Part shown: positions 53,106 through 62,036 of the stretch, piece after piece
Numbering within the stretch: the stretch's first letter is position 1
How the letters are laid out: each line of letters opens with the position of its first letter
The notes under the pieces: generated by a model
What the model was told of the DNA's origin: nothing
Seen by the model: the letters and a program-made list of their open reading frames with translations, nothing else
Databases searched by the model: none
Assembly: GCF_014174305.1 (NCBI RefSeq)
Contig: NZ_JABEQH010000017.1
Span: 30,553 to 94,552 of the forward strand
DNA: 64,000 nt
Direction: 5' to 3'
DNA from: Gluconacetobacter johannae
GTDB lineage: Bacteria > Pseudomonadota > Alphaproteobacteria > Acetobacterales > Acetobacteraceae
Program-made: the position numbers and the translations under genes

Positions 53106-53467
53106 CCCTGAACATGGACGATCCGCTCTCCCCATCACGCGGTGCCCGGCCCCTGTCCGGGGCGGCATGGCGACACGCCACGGTCAAGGCGCCGACGCCG
53201 GCCGCCCGGCCCGAAAGGGCGGACAAACCGGTCCATATGTGGGTGTCGAAGACCGCCCTGACCCGCCGGATCACGCGGATCAGGGGATATCCGCGCAATG
53301 ACGGATGGTTCACGCCGGAGAACGGCGACCATGCCCTGCGCGTCGGCCGGGACTGTTTCCCGTCCCGGCATGACGCCGCCGCCGATGCCGACCATCGCCG
53401 CGCGCAGAAGATCGAGAGCTTGCGCGTCCAACTCGCGAAGCTGGAGGAACTGCTGCATGCCGACTGA
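53102..53467 (+). CDS. unidentified small basic protein
   Basis: A 121-residue product. The N-terminal 45 residues are Pro/Arg-rich and disordered. The middle (HMWVSKTALTRRITRIRGYP-RNDGWFTPENGDHALRVGRD) may be a short beta domain, and the end is a coiled coil (QKIESLRVQLAKLEELLHAD). I do not recognise it. It is coupled by an ATGA overlap to the Cys-less peroxiredoxin gene and overlaps the hydrolase gene by 11 bases. Confidence 0.6.
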   Translation: MTLNMDDPLSPSRGARPLSGAAWRHATVKAPTPAARPERADKPVHMWVSKTALTRRITRIRGYPRNDGWFTPENGDHALRVGRDCFPSRHDAAADADHRRAQKIESLRVQLAKLEELLHAD

Positions 53468-54176
53468 ACCCGCATCCACGCCCGGCTTCGCACGACCCGA
53501 CCGCCGGATGCCACCCGCACGGGTCCCTCCCGACGCCACGGCATCGGGACACGGCACGCGCCTGTCGCCCGCCAAGGTGCAACGCCTACGCAACCTGCTG
53601 TCGCCTTATGATACCGTCATCGTTCCCGGCCTGCACGGATCCGGTCCGGACCACTGGCAGACACGCTGGCAGATTGCCCTGGCCAGCCGCCGGGTCACCC
53701 AGAAGGACTGGGAGGAACCCGTCTACGAGACCTGGGTCGCGGGCCTGGAAAAAACGATACACACCTGCCGGCGTCCGATCCTGTTCATCGCCCACAGCCT
53801 GGGCGCGGTGCTGGTCGCACGCTGGGCGCAGAGCCAGAGCGGGCGAGGCATTGCCGGCGCCTTCCTCGTCGCCCCGGCGGACGTGGAGACCGCGACGGCC
53901 CCCGAGCGCGACCGGATTTACGGTTTCCATCCCCTGCCGCGCACGCCGCTGCCCTTTCCGGCCACGCTGGTCGCCAGCCGGAACGACAACTGGCTTGCAT
54001 TCGCGCGCGCCGAGGATCTGGCGGCGGCCTGGCGGGCGTCCCTGGTCGATGTCGGCGCATCCGGTCATATCGGCGGCACCTCGGGCCTCGGCGCATGGGA
54101 CGCCGGGCTCGATCGACTGACGCGCTTCGTCCGCGCCCTGCCCGACGGAACCAGCCACCGTCCGACGTCCGCCTGA
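53457..54176 (+). CDS. alpha/beta hydrolase, RBBP9/YdeN family
   Basis: A 239-residue product. After a disordered N-terminus, YDTVIVPGLHGSGPDHWQTR opens the hydrolase fold. The nucleophile elbow is ILFIAHSLGAVLVARWAQ (Ser in HSLGA). Later come TLVASRNDNWLAFARAEDLA (acid) and GASGHIGGTSGLG (catalytic His). This is the RBBP9/YdeN serine hydrolase layout. It ends the peroxiredoxin operon, implying a role in lipid or peroxide damage repair, though that is inference. Confidence 0.85.
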   Translation: MPTEPASTPGFARPDRRMPPARVPPDATASGHGTRLSPAKVQRLRNLLSPYDTVIVPGLHGSGPDHWQTRWQIALASRRVTQKDWEEPVYETWVAGLEKTIHTCRRPILFIAHSLGAVLVARWAQSQSGRGIAGAFLVAPADVETATAPERDRIYGFHPLPRTPLPFPATLVASRNDNWLAFARAEDLAAAWRASLVDVGASGHIGGTSGLGAWDAGLDRLTRFVRALPDGTSHRPTSA

Positions 54177-54186
54177 TAGCGTCGCC

Positions 54187-54260
54187 CCTTGGAAACCCAG
54201 GACGTCATAAACGAATGGGATGCAAGGGCCGAGGCCCTTGCCCCCTGAAACCCCGCCAAA
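54187..54260. repeat. intergenic palindromic repeat, copy 4
   Basis: A related but more divergent copy: AACGAATGGGATGCAAGGGC, then CGAGGCCCTTGCCCCCTGAA and ACCCCGCCAAAG. The palindrome is CAAGGGCCgaGGCCCTTG. It follows the hydrolase gene and may act as its transcription end or mRNA-stabilising element. Confidence 0.6.
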
Positions 54261-54297
54261 GACCACAACCCCAGGCTGAATCGGGGGATGATCCTGC

Positions 54298-54765
54298 TCA
54301 TTCAGGAATATTTTTCTCCTTCCTCTGGACTTCGGTCGAGATGCTTAATTTTTGATAAATACCCAAAGCAACAACAATAAACGTTGCACAAAATATGAGA
54401 ATTGCCGGATAGATTATTTTTTCCGGATAGTTTCCGCTGGTCTCAAAAACGCCGACAAGACCTTCTATGAATATTGCTATTATTATTGTCGTTATGAATT
54501 TTGTCAGACTCATCCGCGCTTCTGAAAGGGTTTTCTTGCTTCGGGTGTGAATAACTTCTTCTTCGACAAAGAATTTCGCCACGTCAAACACGGCAATGGC
54601 GATGACGACGTAGCTCACCGCCTGCAGGACCGCCTCCCGTCCTTCGTGTCGTGACAGGCCGACGGAGGCGATCAGATCGAGCAATCCGTAGGCAATCAAG
54701 GCCACCGACAGCATCATGAGAATCAGGCTGGCGCACGCGAATGTCAGGCGGGACAGGGTATTCAT
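54298..54765 (-). CDS. four-helix membrane protein, unknown
   Basis: A 155-residue product from ATG 54765 (NTLSRLTFACASLILMMLSV); an upstream ATG at 54819 is possible. Four membrane segments: ACASLILMMLSVALIAYGLL, LQAVSYVVIAIAVFDVAKFF, KFITTIIIAIFIEGLVGVFE and ILIFCATFIVVALGIYQKL. The middle loop is charged (EEEVIHTRSKKTLSEARMS). The 3' third is unusually AT-rich for this chromosome. No family recognised. Confidence 0.65.
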   Translation of the reverse strand: MNTLSRLTFACASLILMMLSVALIAYGLLDLIASVGLSRHEGREAVLQAVSYVVIAIAVFDVAKFFVEEEVIHTRSKKTLSEARMSLTKFITTIIIAIFIEGLVGVFETSGNYPEKIIYPAILIFCATFIVVALGIYQKLSISTEVQRKEKNIPE

Positions 54766-55088
54766 CTTGTCGATCACGGTCACTCCGGGTCCGGTTTCCC
54801 GCCCTGTCATGGACGACATGCACCCCTAGCACCGGACCGGCCCCAGAGTTCCGCCCCATGCGGCCAGTGTCCGCCACGCACCTGCCGGCGGGCCGCGCGC
54901 AGGAAGATCCGGATGGCGCGAGGTCCCTGCCCCGGTATCAGATCCGTGACTTTCCCGAGCGGAATGCGTAACAGTTCCCCTGTGATGCCCTATTTCTTTC
55001 GCAACCGCTCTTCCGCCATGCCATTCCCCGCATGCCGGCCCCCGCATACGGCAGCAGACTTGCCCCGCCGATGGTACGACGCGCCCCG

Positions 55089-57164
55089 ATGACCCCGGAC
55101 CTGATACACGTACACAATCTGTGGTTGATATTCGTCGCCGTCCTGGTGTGCGCGAACGGGTCATGGACGTCGATCACCCTGTTCGACCGCGCCATCGGCG
55201 CGGCGGGAACCCGCCAGACGGGGTGGCAGGTCCTGACCGCCATCGCGGCGGGCACGACCGTATGGTGCACGCATTTCATCGCCATTATCGCCTTCAATCC
55301 GGGGGAGCCGGTCCGCATCGACCCCGGCCTGACGATGCTGTCCCTGGTCCTGGCGATGCTGGGGGCGGGGCTGGGCTTCGCCGTCGCCATGATAAGGTCG
55401 AAATGGTGCATGCCGATGATGGGCGGGGTCGGCATGGGGCTGGCGATCGCGGGGATGCATTACACCGGCATGCGGGCCTACCTGGCCCATGACGTGGTGA
55501 CGTGGAACCCCGCCCAGGTGGCCGTGTCCGTCATCCTGACCATGCTTCTCAGCGCCGCCGCGCTGCATTTCGCGGTGCGTCGCGCCGAAGCCGCCGACCG
55601 GCTGATCGCCAGCGTCCTGATCTGCCTGGCGCTGGTCGGGCTGCATTTCACCAGCGTCAGCGCCCTGCACATCGCCCCGCCGCCGGGCCCGGGAACATTC
55701 ATCTATCCCGCCACCATGCAGGCGATGGCGATCGCGGTCGCGATCGGCGCCATCGGCATTTTCGCGACCATCCTGGCCTGCAACCAGATCGACGAGACCA
55801 CCCGGAAGGAGGCGTACGACAAGATCCTGCACATGGCCCTGCACGACAGCCTGACCGGGCTGCCGAACCGGGAAAGCTTCAACCGGCGCCTGGACGGCGA
55901 GATCGCGCATGCCGATGCCCATGGCGCCAGGATCGCGCTGGTTGTCTTCGACCTCGACCGGTTCAAGGCCATCAACGACCTCTGGGGTCACACTGCCGGC
56001 GACGAGGCCTTGCGCCTGATCGCCGAGCGTCTGCGCGCCACCCTGCGCCAGGACGAATTCATCGCCCGGGTCGGCGGGGACGAATTCGCCGCGATCTACC
56101 GGATCGAAAGGGAGGACGACCTGGCCGATTTCCTGGCGCGGATCGCGGCGGTGCTGAATCGGCCGATCCGGATGGGGGAACGGGACATCATGGGCGGGGG
56201 CAGCATCGGCATCGCATTCTATCCCGATAACGCCGACGGCAAGCAGGGCCTGGTCAACAACGCCGACCTGGCCATGTACCGGGCGAAGAAGAACGCGGCC
56301 CAGAAGATCTGTTTCTATGATGAAGCCATGGACGAAGCCGTCCGGACCCGCACGGCCCTGATGGCCGAATTGCAGGCCGCCCTGGAAAAGGGCCTGTTCG
56401 AGCTGCATTACCAGGTCCAGACGTCCGTCCTGACCGGCGAGATCACGGGGTACGAGGCCCTGCTGCGCTGGCGGCACCCGGAACGCGGGGTGATCCTGCC
56501 GTCGGAATTCATCCCGCTGGCCGAGGAGAGCGGCTTTATCGGCCGGCTGGGGGAATGGGTTCTGCGTACGGCCTGCAAGGAAGCCACGACGTGGAAGCCG
56601 CCGTACAAGGTCTCGGTCAATCTTTCACCCGTGCAGTTCGCCTATCCCAACCTGTCCGGGCTGATCGCGGACGTTCTCCGCGAGACGGGGCTGGACCCGG
56701 CACGCCTGGAACTGGAACTGACGGAATCGACGATCATCACGGACAAGGCCCGCGCGCTGGCCATCGTGCATCAGATCAAGGCGCTCGGCGTCACCATCGC
56801 GCTGGACGATTTCGGCACCGGCTATTCGTCGCTGGACACGCTGCGGTCGTTTCCCTTCGACCGGATCAAGCTCGACCGCTCGTTCATGCAGGATTTCGAA
56901 TCCAGTCCACGGGTCAAGGCCATCGTGCGGGCGGTACTGGCCCTGGGCAAGAGCCTGGACATCCCGATCCTGGCCGAAGGGATCGAGACACCGGGCCAGC
57001 TTCTGCTGCTGGGCGAAGAAGGGTGCGACCACGCGCAGGGTTTCTTCCTCGGCCGCCCCGCCACGGTGCGCGACATCGTGGACAGCGGCCAGATCGCCAG
57101 GGCCGCGTCGTTCGGCCATTCCGCGCGGGAAGATCGGGCGTTGCCCGAACCCACCAGGGCCTGA
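55089..57164 (+). CDS. MHYT-GGDEF-EAL cyclic-di-GMP regulator
   Basis: A 691-residue product from ATG 55089 (TPDLIHVHNLWLIFVAVLVC). The MHYT membrane sensor (about 1-240) has conserved Met/His motifs WCTHFIA, GMHYTGM and GLHFTSV thought to bind a metal. The diguanylate cyclase domain has an intact GGDEF at residue 329, and the phosphodiesterase domain an intact EAL at 456 (GYEALLRWRHPERG) with DDFGTGYSSLDTLRSFPFDR later. Both activities are possible. The last residues (REDRALPEPTRA) are encoded by a palindromic repeat. It is probably involved in cellulose or motility control (inference). Confidence 0.95.
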   Translation: MTPDLIHVHNLWLIFVAVLVCANGSWTSITLFDRAIGAAGTRQTGWQVLTAIAAGTTVWCTHFIAIIAFNPGEPVRIDPGLTMLSLVLAMLGAGLGFAVAMIRSKWCMPMMGGVGMGLAIAGMHYTGMRAYLAHDVVTWNPAQVAVSVILTMLLSAAALHFAVRRAEAADRLIASVLICLALVGLHFTSVSALHIAPPPGPGTFIYPATMQAMAIAVAIGAIGIFATILACNQIDETTRKEAYDKILHMALHDSLTGLPNRESFNRRLDGEIAHADAHGARIALVVFDLDRFKAINDLWGHTAGDEALRLIAERLRATLRQDEFIARVGGDEFAAIYRIEREDDLADFLARIAAVLNRPIRMGERDIMGGGSIGIAFYPDNADGKQGLVNNADLAMYRAKKNAAQKICFYDEAMDEAVRTRTALMAELQAALEKGLFELHYQVQTSVLTGEITGYEALLRWRHPERGVILPSEFIPLAEESGFIGRLGEWVLRTACKEATTWKPPYKVSVNLSPVQFAYPNLSGLIADVLRETGLDPARLELELTESTIITDKARALAIVHQIKALGVTIALDDFGTGYSSLDTLRSFPFDRIKLDRSFMQDFESSPRVKAIVRAVLALGKSLDIPILAEGIETPGQLLLLGEEGCDHAQGFFLGRPATVRDIVDSGQIARAASFGHSAREDRALPEPTRA

Positions 57165-57184
57165 GGCCCTGGACCCCAATCATG
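57132..57184. repeat. palindromic repeat, copy 5, overlapping a gene end
   Basis: AGATCGGGCGTTGCCCGAAC then CCACCAGGGCCTGAGGCCCT and GGACCCCAATCATG, nearly identical to copy 2. Its first 33 bases lie inside the preceding gene and supply its last 10 codons and TGA stop. Confidence 0.85.
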
Positions 57185-57227
57185 AGAGCAGGTTGGCACG
57201 GCCCACCTGTCCGGCGGCGCGCATAAA

Positions 57228-57286
57228 AAAACGGGCCGGGACGGTATCCTTCCGCGATGGCGGTCGGATACGTCCCGGCCCGTTTT
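57228..57286. terminator. bidirectional terminator between GGDEF-EAL gene and rpsI
   Basis: AAAACGGGCCGGGACG at 57228-57243 and its exact complement CGTCCCGGCCCGTTTT at 57271-57286 form a 16-pair stem, extended inside by TATCC/GGATA. A-run on one side and T-run on the other make it work for both converging transcripts. Confidence 0.9.
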
Positions 57287-57334
57287 CCAACCCGGATGGT
57301 GGAGCCTGTCCACCACCCGGGCCGGCGGATGCGA

Positions 57335-57835
57335 TCAGCGCTTGCTGAACTGGAAGGACCGGCGGGCCTTGGCGCGACCGTACTTCTTGCGCTCGACAAC
57401 GCGCGGGTCACGGGTCAGGAAGCCGGCGGCCTTCAGGATGCCGCGCAGCGTGGGCTCGTAATGCGTCAGCGCGCGGCTGATGCCGTGGCGAACCGCACCG
57501 GCCTGGCCGGACAGGCCACCGCCCGTCACCGTGCAGTAGACGTCGAACTGGTTGTAGCGATCGGCAACCAGGAAGGGCTGAGTAATCAGCATACGCAGGA
57601 CGGGACGCGCGAAATAGGTCCCGACCGCACGGCCGTTGACGGTGATGTCACCCTTGCCCGGCTTGATCCAGACGCGGGCCACGGCGTCCTTGCGGCGGCC
57701 GGTGGCATAGGAACGGCCCTGCGCGTCGCGCTTGGGCTCGTAGACCGGAGCCTCCTGCCCGACGGCGATCTGGCCGGACGCGACGACGTCCTTCAGGTCG
57801 GCCAGCGTGCCCGTGCGCTCTTGGGTTTCAGACAT
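57335..57835 (-). CDS. rpsI: 30S ribosomal protein S9
   Basis: A 166-residue product. [20 protein letters not shown], then [53 protein letters not shown] and the C-terminal RRSFQFSKR that reaches the decoding centre are all conserved. The N-terminal extension of about 35 residues is usual in alphaproteobacteria. Downstream of rplM with a five-base gap. Confidence 0.98.
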   Translation of the reverse strand: MSETQERTGTLADLKDVVASGQIAVGQEAPVYEPKRDAQGRSYATGRRKDAVARVWIKPGKGDITVNGRAVGTYFARPVLRMLITQPFLVADRYNQFDVYCTVTGGGLSGQAGAVRHGISRALTHYEPTLRGILKAAGFLTRDPRVVERKKYGRAKARRSFQFSKR

Positions 57836-57840
57836 GATGC

Positions 57841-58323
57841 TCAGGCCCCGATCTTCTGGGAGTTGATGGCGTTCTTGCGGTTCAGCGCGGCGACGTCCAG
57901 CGTCTTGGGCTGCTGGCCGGCATGCGGGTGCTCGTTGCCCGCATAGACATACAGATGCTTCATCTGCGCGCGCTGCAGCGGGCCGCGGGTAATCATCCGT
58001 TCAACCGCCTTGGTCACCACATGGCCGGGGTTCTTGCCCTCCAGACGCTGGGTGATCGTGCGCTCCTTGATGCCACCCGGATAGCCGGTGTGGTAATGGA
58101 AGAGCTTCTGCCCGACCTTGTTGCCGGTCAGGCGCACCTTCTCGGCGTTAATCACGACGATGTTGTCGCCGCAATCGACATGCGGGGTGAACTGCGGCTT
58201 GTGCTTGCCGCGCAGGCGCTGGGCGATGATGGCCGCGAGCCGGCCGAGAACGAGGCCTTCGGCGTCGATCAGGATCCAGTCCCGTGTCACCTCCGCGGGC
58301 TTCAGCGAGAGAGTGGTCTTCAT
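57841..58323 (-). CDS. rplM: 50S ribosomal protein L13
   Basis: A 160-residue product: [56 protein letters not shown] and [20 protein letters not shown], then [33 protein letters not shown]. Standard rplM-rpsI operon. The promoter must be in the 212 bases upstream (58324-58535), shared with the divergent membrane-anchored protein gene. Confidence 0.98.
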   Translation of the reverse strand: MKTTLSLKPAEVTRDWILIDAEGLVLGRLAAIIAQRLRGKHKPQFTPHVDCGDNIVVINAEKVRLTGNKVGQKLFHYHTGYPGGIKERTITQRLEGKNPGHVVTKAVERMITRGPLQRAQMKHLYVYAGNEHPHAGQQPKTLDVAALNRKNAINSQKIGA

Positions 58324-58535
58324 CTGTATGTGTTCCGTCTGATAATAGGAGCGGTAACGGGTGGCGCGTTATCGTCGCCCGCACCCGTCCCGTCAAGATC
58401 AAAACGGGTTTTTGCGCCGATTTTTCGGGGAACTCGACGACGGTATCCCGATACCACATCCCGCCGCCGCAGGACATTGCCGGGCCGGCCGGGAATGATG
58501 TAGCTCTCGCACAGGCCATTACGGATGACCCGCAC

Positions 58536-59873
58536 GTGAAAAAACTTTTCTCCGCCCTGACGCTGCTTCTGATTATCGTGATCGTGGGGGGGCTGGGCCT
58601 GCGTCATTTCGCCGGGCAGCGGCTGGAATCCGCGGTCGCCGACCTGCGCGCCGCCATCGGGCCGGACGCCAGCCTGACCTATGCGACCGCGACGCCGCGC
58701 CTGCTGTCGCGGGGGGCGGTGTTTACCTCGGTCACCTATCGCAACCCGCAACTGACGGTGACGGCGGCCGACGCGGTCATCGGCCGGGTGACGGGCAACG
58801 CACTGGGCGGCCAGCGGATCGGCCGGGTGACGCTGCATGGCGTGCAGATCATGGAGCCCGGCGCCACGGCGTCAATCGCCCTGCTGGTGCTGGACGGGCT
58901 GGTGCTGCCCAATGCCGGCCCGCCCTCCGCCGAGCAGCCCGCCCCGCCGCGCCTCGATTCCATCCTGCTGGATGCCGGGCAGGTCGAAGGGCTGCACATC
59001 GCCGTGCCCGCCACCCAGACCGACCTGACGGTCGCCCGCGCGGCGGTCCGGCAGTACGGGCTGGGCCGGTCGTCGCACCTGGACCTCGACACGCTGGCGG
59101 CGCAGATCAACCTGACCCCGGGGCGGCATATCGCCATCGGGCACCTGCGGGTGGACGGGCCGGATTTCGCCGGGCAGATCGCCAGCCTGCTGCAATCGGG
59201 ACACATGATCCACGAAACCGGCCGGCGCCACATCGACGCCTCGGCGGTGGCGATCGACGCGACGGGGCCATTGCTGCGGGTCGGACATCTGGTGGTCGAT
59301 CATGACGCGACGGCGACCCGCGACGAGGTGGACAGCACCCTTACCGGCCTCACCCTCTGGCCGGCGCAGGACCAGTCCCTGCTGCGTATGATCGGCTACG
59401 ACCGCTTCGACGGCGACGTGCATGCGATCGCCACCGTCGACCGGCAGAACGGACGGCTGCAATTCCATCCGTTGGTCATCGACGCCCCGACCATGGGCCG
59501 CATGAGCCTGATGGCCGACCTGGACCAGATCCCGGTCGACGATCCGATGACCCTGCCCGAGACGGCGCGACTCGTGTCGGCCACCATCGACTGGCGGGAC
59601 CGGTCGCTGGCCGGCCATGTGCTGGACGGCCTGGCCCGCGCGCGGCAGATGGCGCCGGACGCCTATCGCCAGCAGGTCTTTGCCGACCTGGCGGCCTCGC
59701 CGGACGGGTCGATGCAGGCGCTGGGCCGTTTCCTGCAATCGCCCGGCCATCCGGTGCAGATCCTGCTGCGTCCGCCCCAGCCGCTGAACGTGGCGATGCT
59801 GGGCGTGGCCCTGGCGATGGCGGGCGACCCGTCCACCGCCGGCCTGCTGGGCCTGACGATCTCCAGCCCGTGA
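58536..59873 (+). CDS. membrane-anchored AsmA-like periplasmic protein
   Basis: A 445-residue product from GTG 58536 (KKLFSALTLLLIIVIVGGLG), an uncleaved signal anchor. The rest is extended beta sequence with repeating short strands (TYATATPRLLSRGAVFTSVT, GRVTLHGVQIMEPGATASIA, IAIGHLRVDGPDFAGQIASL), the style of AsmA/YdgA-type proteins lining the periplasm. No family named with certainty. The stop overlaps the next start (GTGA). Confidence 0.7.
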   Translation: MKKLFSALTLLLIIVIVGGLGLRHFAGQRLESAVADLRAAIGPDASLTYATATPRLLSRGAVFTSVTYRNPQLTVTAADAVIGRVTGNALGGQRIGRVTLHGVQIMEPGATASIALLVLDGLVLPNAGPPSAEQPAPPRLDSILLDAGQVEGLHIAVPATQTDLTVARAAVRQYGLGRSSHLDLDTLAAQINLTPGRHIAIGHLRVDGPDFAGQIASLLQSGHMIHETGRRHIDASAVAIDATGPLLRVGHLVVDHDATATRDEVDSTLTGLTLWPAQDQSLLRMIGYDRFDGDVHAIATVDRQNGRLQFHPLVIDAPTMGRMSLMADLDQIPVDDPMTLPETARLVSATIDWRDRSLAGHVLDGLARARQMAPDAYRQQVFADLAASPDGSMQALGRFLQSPGHPVQILLRPPQPLNVAMLGVALAMAGDPSTAGLLGLTISSP

Positions 59874-60745
59874 GCGCGACACCGCCGGGCCCGCCGGGAC
59901 CGGTCCATGTCGTCGGCGCGTCGGGCCGGTCCGGCGCGGCCCTGTGCCGCGCCCTGCTGGACCGGGGCACGACGGTGGCGCCGGTGGTGCGCGACGCCGC
60001 GCGCTGGCGGGCGACGGGCCTGCCCGGCACGGCGCGCGTCGCCGACCTGACCGGCCCCGCCGCCGCGCTGGCCGAGGCGCTGGCCGGCGCCACGCGGGTG
60101 GCCAGCACCGCCCATGCCCGCCATGTCCCCGCCCTGCTGGCCGCCATGCCGGCGGACGCGGCGCTGGTCTGCCTGGGCAGCACGCGCAAATTCACCCGCT
60201 GGCCCGACGCCCATGGCAATGGCGTGCTGGCCGGCGAGGCCGCCCTGCTGTCCTCCGGCCGGAACGGCGCGATCCTGCATCCCACGATGATCTACGGCGC
60301 GCAGGGCGAAAACAATGTCCAGCGCCTGGCGGCCCTGATGCGCCGCCTGCCGGTCATCCCGTTGCCGCAGGGGGGCCGGTCGCTGGTGCAGCCGATCCAT
60401 CAGGACGATGTGACGCGCAGCCTCCTGGCGGCGCTGGAACGCCGGTGGGAAGGACCGCACGCGCTGGTGATCGCGGGGGGAACGGCGGTGGCCTATCGGG
60501 ATTTCGCGGCGATGGTGGCGCGCCGGGCCGGCCTGCGGCCCCGCGCCATCCTGCCGGTGCCGATGTGGACGATGCGGCTGGCGGCCCTGGCGACGGGCCT
60601 GGTCCCCGGCCTGCCCACGGTCGGAGCGGCCGAAATCCGTCGCCTGCTGGAAGACAAGGCGTTCGATATCGGACCGATGCAACGGGAACTGGGCCTGACG
60701 CCCATGACACTGGAAGAGGGGCTGTCCCACCTCTTTCCGACCTGA
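59870..60745 (+). CDS. NAD(P)-binding SDR/NmrA-like protein
   Basis: A 291-residue product with GTG start. VHVVGASGRSGAALCRALLD is a Rossmann dinucleotide-binding motif (GASGRSG). Later come VVRDAARWRATGLPGTARVA-DLTGPAAAL and ALVCLGSTRKFTRWPDAHGN, then AILHPTMIYGAQGENNVQRL (Tyr in the PTMIYG motif of complex-I 39 kDa/NmrA-like members). It could be a reductase or chaperone-like subunit; the substrate is unknown. Coupled to the preceding membrane protein gene by a four-base overlap. Confidence 0.8.
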   Translation: MSATPPGPPGPVHVVGASGRSGAALCRALLDRGTTVAPVVRDAARWRATGLPGTARVADLTGPAAALAEALAGATRVASTAHARHVPALLAAMPADAALVCLGSTRKFTRWPDAHGNGVLAGEAALLSSGRNGAILHPTMIYGAQGENNVQRLAALMRRLPVIPLPQGGRSLVQPIHQDDVTRSLLAALERRWEGPHALVIAGGTAVAYRDFAAMVARRAGLRPRAILPVPMWTMRLAALATGLVPGLPTVGAAEIRRLLEDKAFDIGPMQRELGLTPMTLEEGLSHLFPT

Positions 60746-60832
60746 AGAATTTCCGATTTCGGGAAATCCGCTGGGGCGAACGACATGGCTTCGGGTGGCC
60801 TGTTACCTGATCGGGGGCTTAGGCGTGAGAGC

Positions 60833-61111
60833 CTACGCTACCGCCCTTGCTACCATGTCAGGGTGCTGGCCGATCACCCGCACGTAGGCGATGGCGAAGT
60901 CGGGGGCGGTTGCCCGTGCCTGTTCCCAATCGCGCAAGGTGCCCACAGGAACCCGGAACCGGCTGGCAAACTCGGCCTGCGACAACCCAAGGCCCGTCCG
61001 AGTCTTACGGATCAGCCGGGCACGCTGGCCACGGTCCATCGCTTCCAGGGTCACGTCGAAGTCTGCCGGGTCCGTGGGATCAGCAGGCAGAATGATATGC
61101 TCGTTCTTCAC
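60833..61111 (-). CDS. helix-turn-helix antitoxin partner of BrnT-like toxin
   Basis: A 92-residue product. The N-terminus is acidic (PADPTDPADFDVTLEAMDRG). The helix-turn-helix (RLIRKTRTGLGLSQAEFASR-FRVPVGTLRDWEQA) and C-terminal helix resemble Xre-type antitoxins more than the ribbon-helix-helix BrnA usually paired with BrnT. It overlaps the toxin gene by 32 bases. It would bind the toxin and repress the operon. Confidence 0.8.
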   Translation of the reverse strand: MKNEHIILPADPTDPADFDVTLEAMDRGQRARLIRKTRTGLGLSQAEFASRFRVPVGTLRDWEQARATAPDFAIAYVRVIGQHPDMVARAVA

Positions 61112-61346
61112 CCTTGTTGCTCCTTCTCACCGAGATGAACCGGGGTAAGTCGTCCCGCCAGACAAACACACCTGTGAACAGTTTTGCATCCACAGCGCCG
61201 ATTACCTTGAACCTCTCTTCCCCGTCTTCCGGCCGAATCGATGGGAGAATCAGATGGTTGTCGTCCTCGAAGATCCTGTTGCCGAACAGCAGAGGCAGCT
61301 TGTGCTTCTCACGGTTCGCAGCGTCCTTCACAGGATCGAAGTTCAT
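61080..61346 (-). CDS. BrnT-family toxin
   Basis: An 88-residue product: MNFDPVKDAANREKHKLPLL, then FEDDNHLILPSIRPEDGEER-FKVIGAVDAKLFTGVFVW and PRFISVRRSNKGEERAYHSA. The order FD-K---N--KH, F-D, G-, and SVRRSNK-E---Y is the BrnT signature (RelE-like RNase). It precedes its antitoxin on the minus strand. A module of this type near a decayed integrase suggests a small genomic island. Confidence 0.9.
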   Translation of the reverse strand: MNFDPVKDAANREKHKLPLLFGNRIFEDDNHLILPSIRPEDGEERFKVIGAVDAKLFTGVFVWRDDLPRFISVRRSNKGEERAYHSAC

Positions 61347-61484
61347 AAGGTGACTATACGGGAATCCCGTATTTCATGCAAGAACTCACCATCAGGCTGA
61401 GACCCTATGACTGAACACCCTACACCCCGCCCTTTCGGGGTAGGCGGTGCCATCGCCTGAACCTCGCCACGCATGGACAACAGG

Positions 61485-61784
61485 TCAGCCGACGCCACGA
61501 CCACGGCGGCGTCCGGCGGCTTCAAACCTGCTGTAATTGAGTCGGTGGTCAAGATCCTGCCGAATCGCGGATAAAACCGTGTCTCGGCGCTTCCGGGCCT
61601 CTTTGTGGTCCCCGGCCCCCAAGGTCTTGACGACATCCCTACGCCGGCCGGTCGCTGCCCCTGTGGCAACACCGACGTCGGTCCAGCGATCTTTATCTTT
61701 AGGGATGATGAACCGGACACACCATGTCCGGCCTCGTAGCGTCATTTTATGCACGTCAACCGCCTTCCTGTCGGTAGGAGGCAT
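61485..61784 (-). pseudogene. truncated tyrosine integrase N-terminus
   Basis: About 99 residues from ATG 61784 (PPTDRKAVDVHKMTLRGRTW). CVRFIIPKDKDRWTDVGVAT, then TLGAGDHKEARKRRDTVLSA-IRQDLDHRLN match the N-terminal arm-binding region of tyrosine recombinases (DUF6538 type), but the frame ends in a low-complexity tail (GRRRGRGVG) with no core-binding or catalytic domain. A whole integrase is about 400 residues. It lies beside tRNA-His, which would have been its target. Confidence 0.65.
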
Positions 61785-61866
61785 GACGCTAGACCTGTAA
61801 CGCACAGCTACAGGTATGTGACGCTGGCATGTTGTAAGTGACTGTTTTCAATCACTTTTTAACCGC

Positions 61867-61943
61867 TGGGGCGAACGACGGGGCTCGAACCCGCGACATC
61901 CAAGACCACAACCTGGCGCTCTACCAGCTGAGCTACGTCCGCC
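61867..61943 (-). tRNA. tRNA-His (GTG)
   Basis: Minus strand: G-1, acceptor GCGGACG with CGTTCGC, D-arm GCTCAGCTGGTAGAGC, anticodon stem CCAGG/CTTGG with loop TTGTGGT (anticodon GTG), T-arm GCGGGTTCGAGCCCCGT, C73 and encoded CCA. The G-1:C73 pair marks His identity. Its 3' end faces the integrase remnant and the BrnT module. Confidence 0.95.
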
Positions 61944-62036
61944 ACAGCGGGCTGTGATGTAGACAAGCTCGTCCTGCGCGTCAATCGCCCATGACGCGCC
62001 GCCGGGCGAAAAAAGATGGCGCGCCGGTCGAAATGC

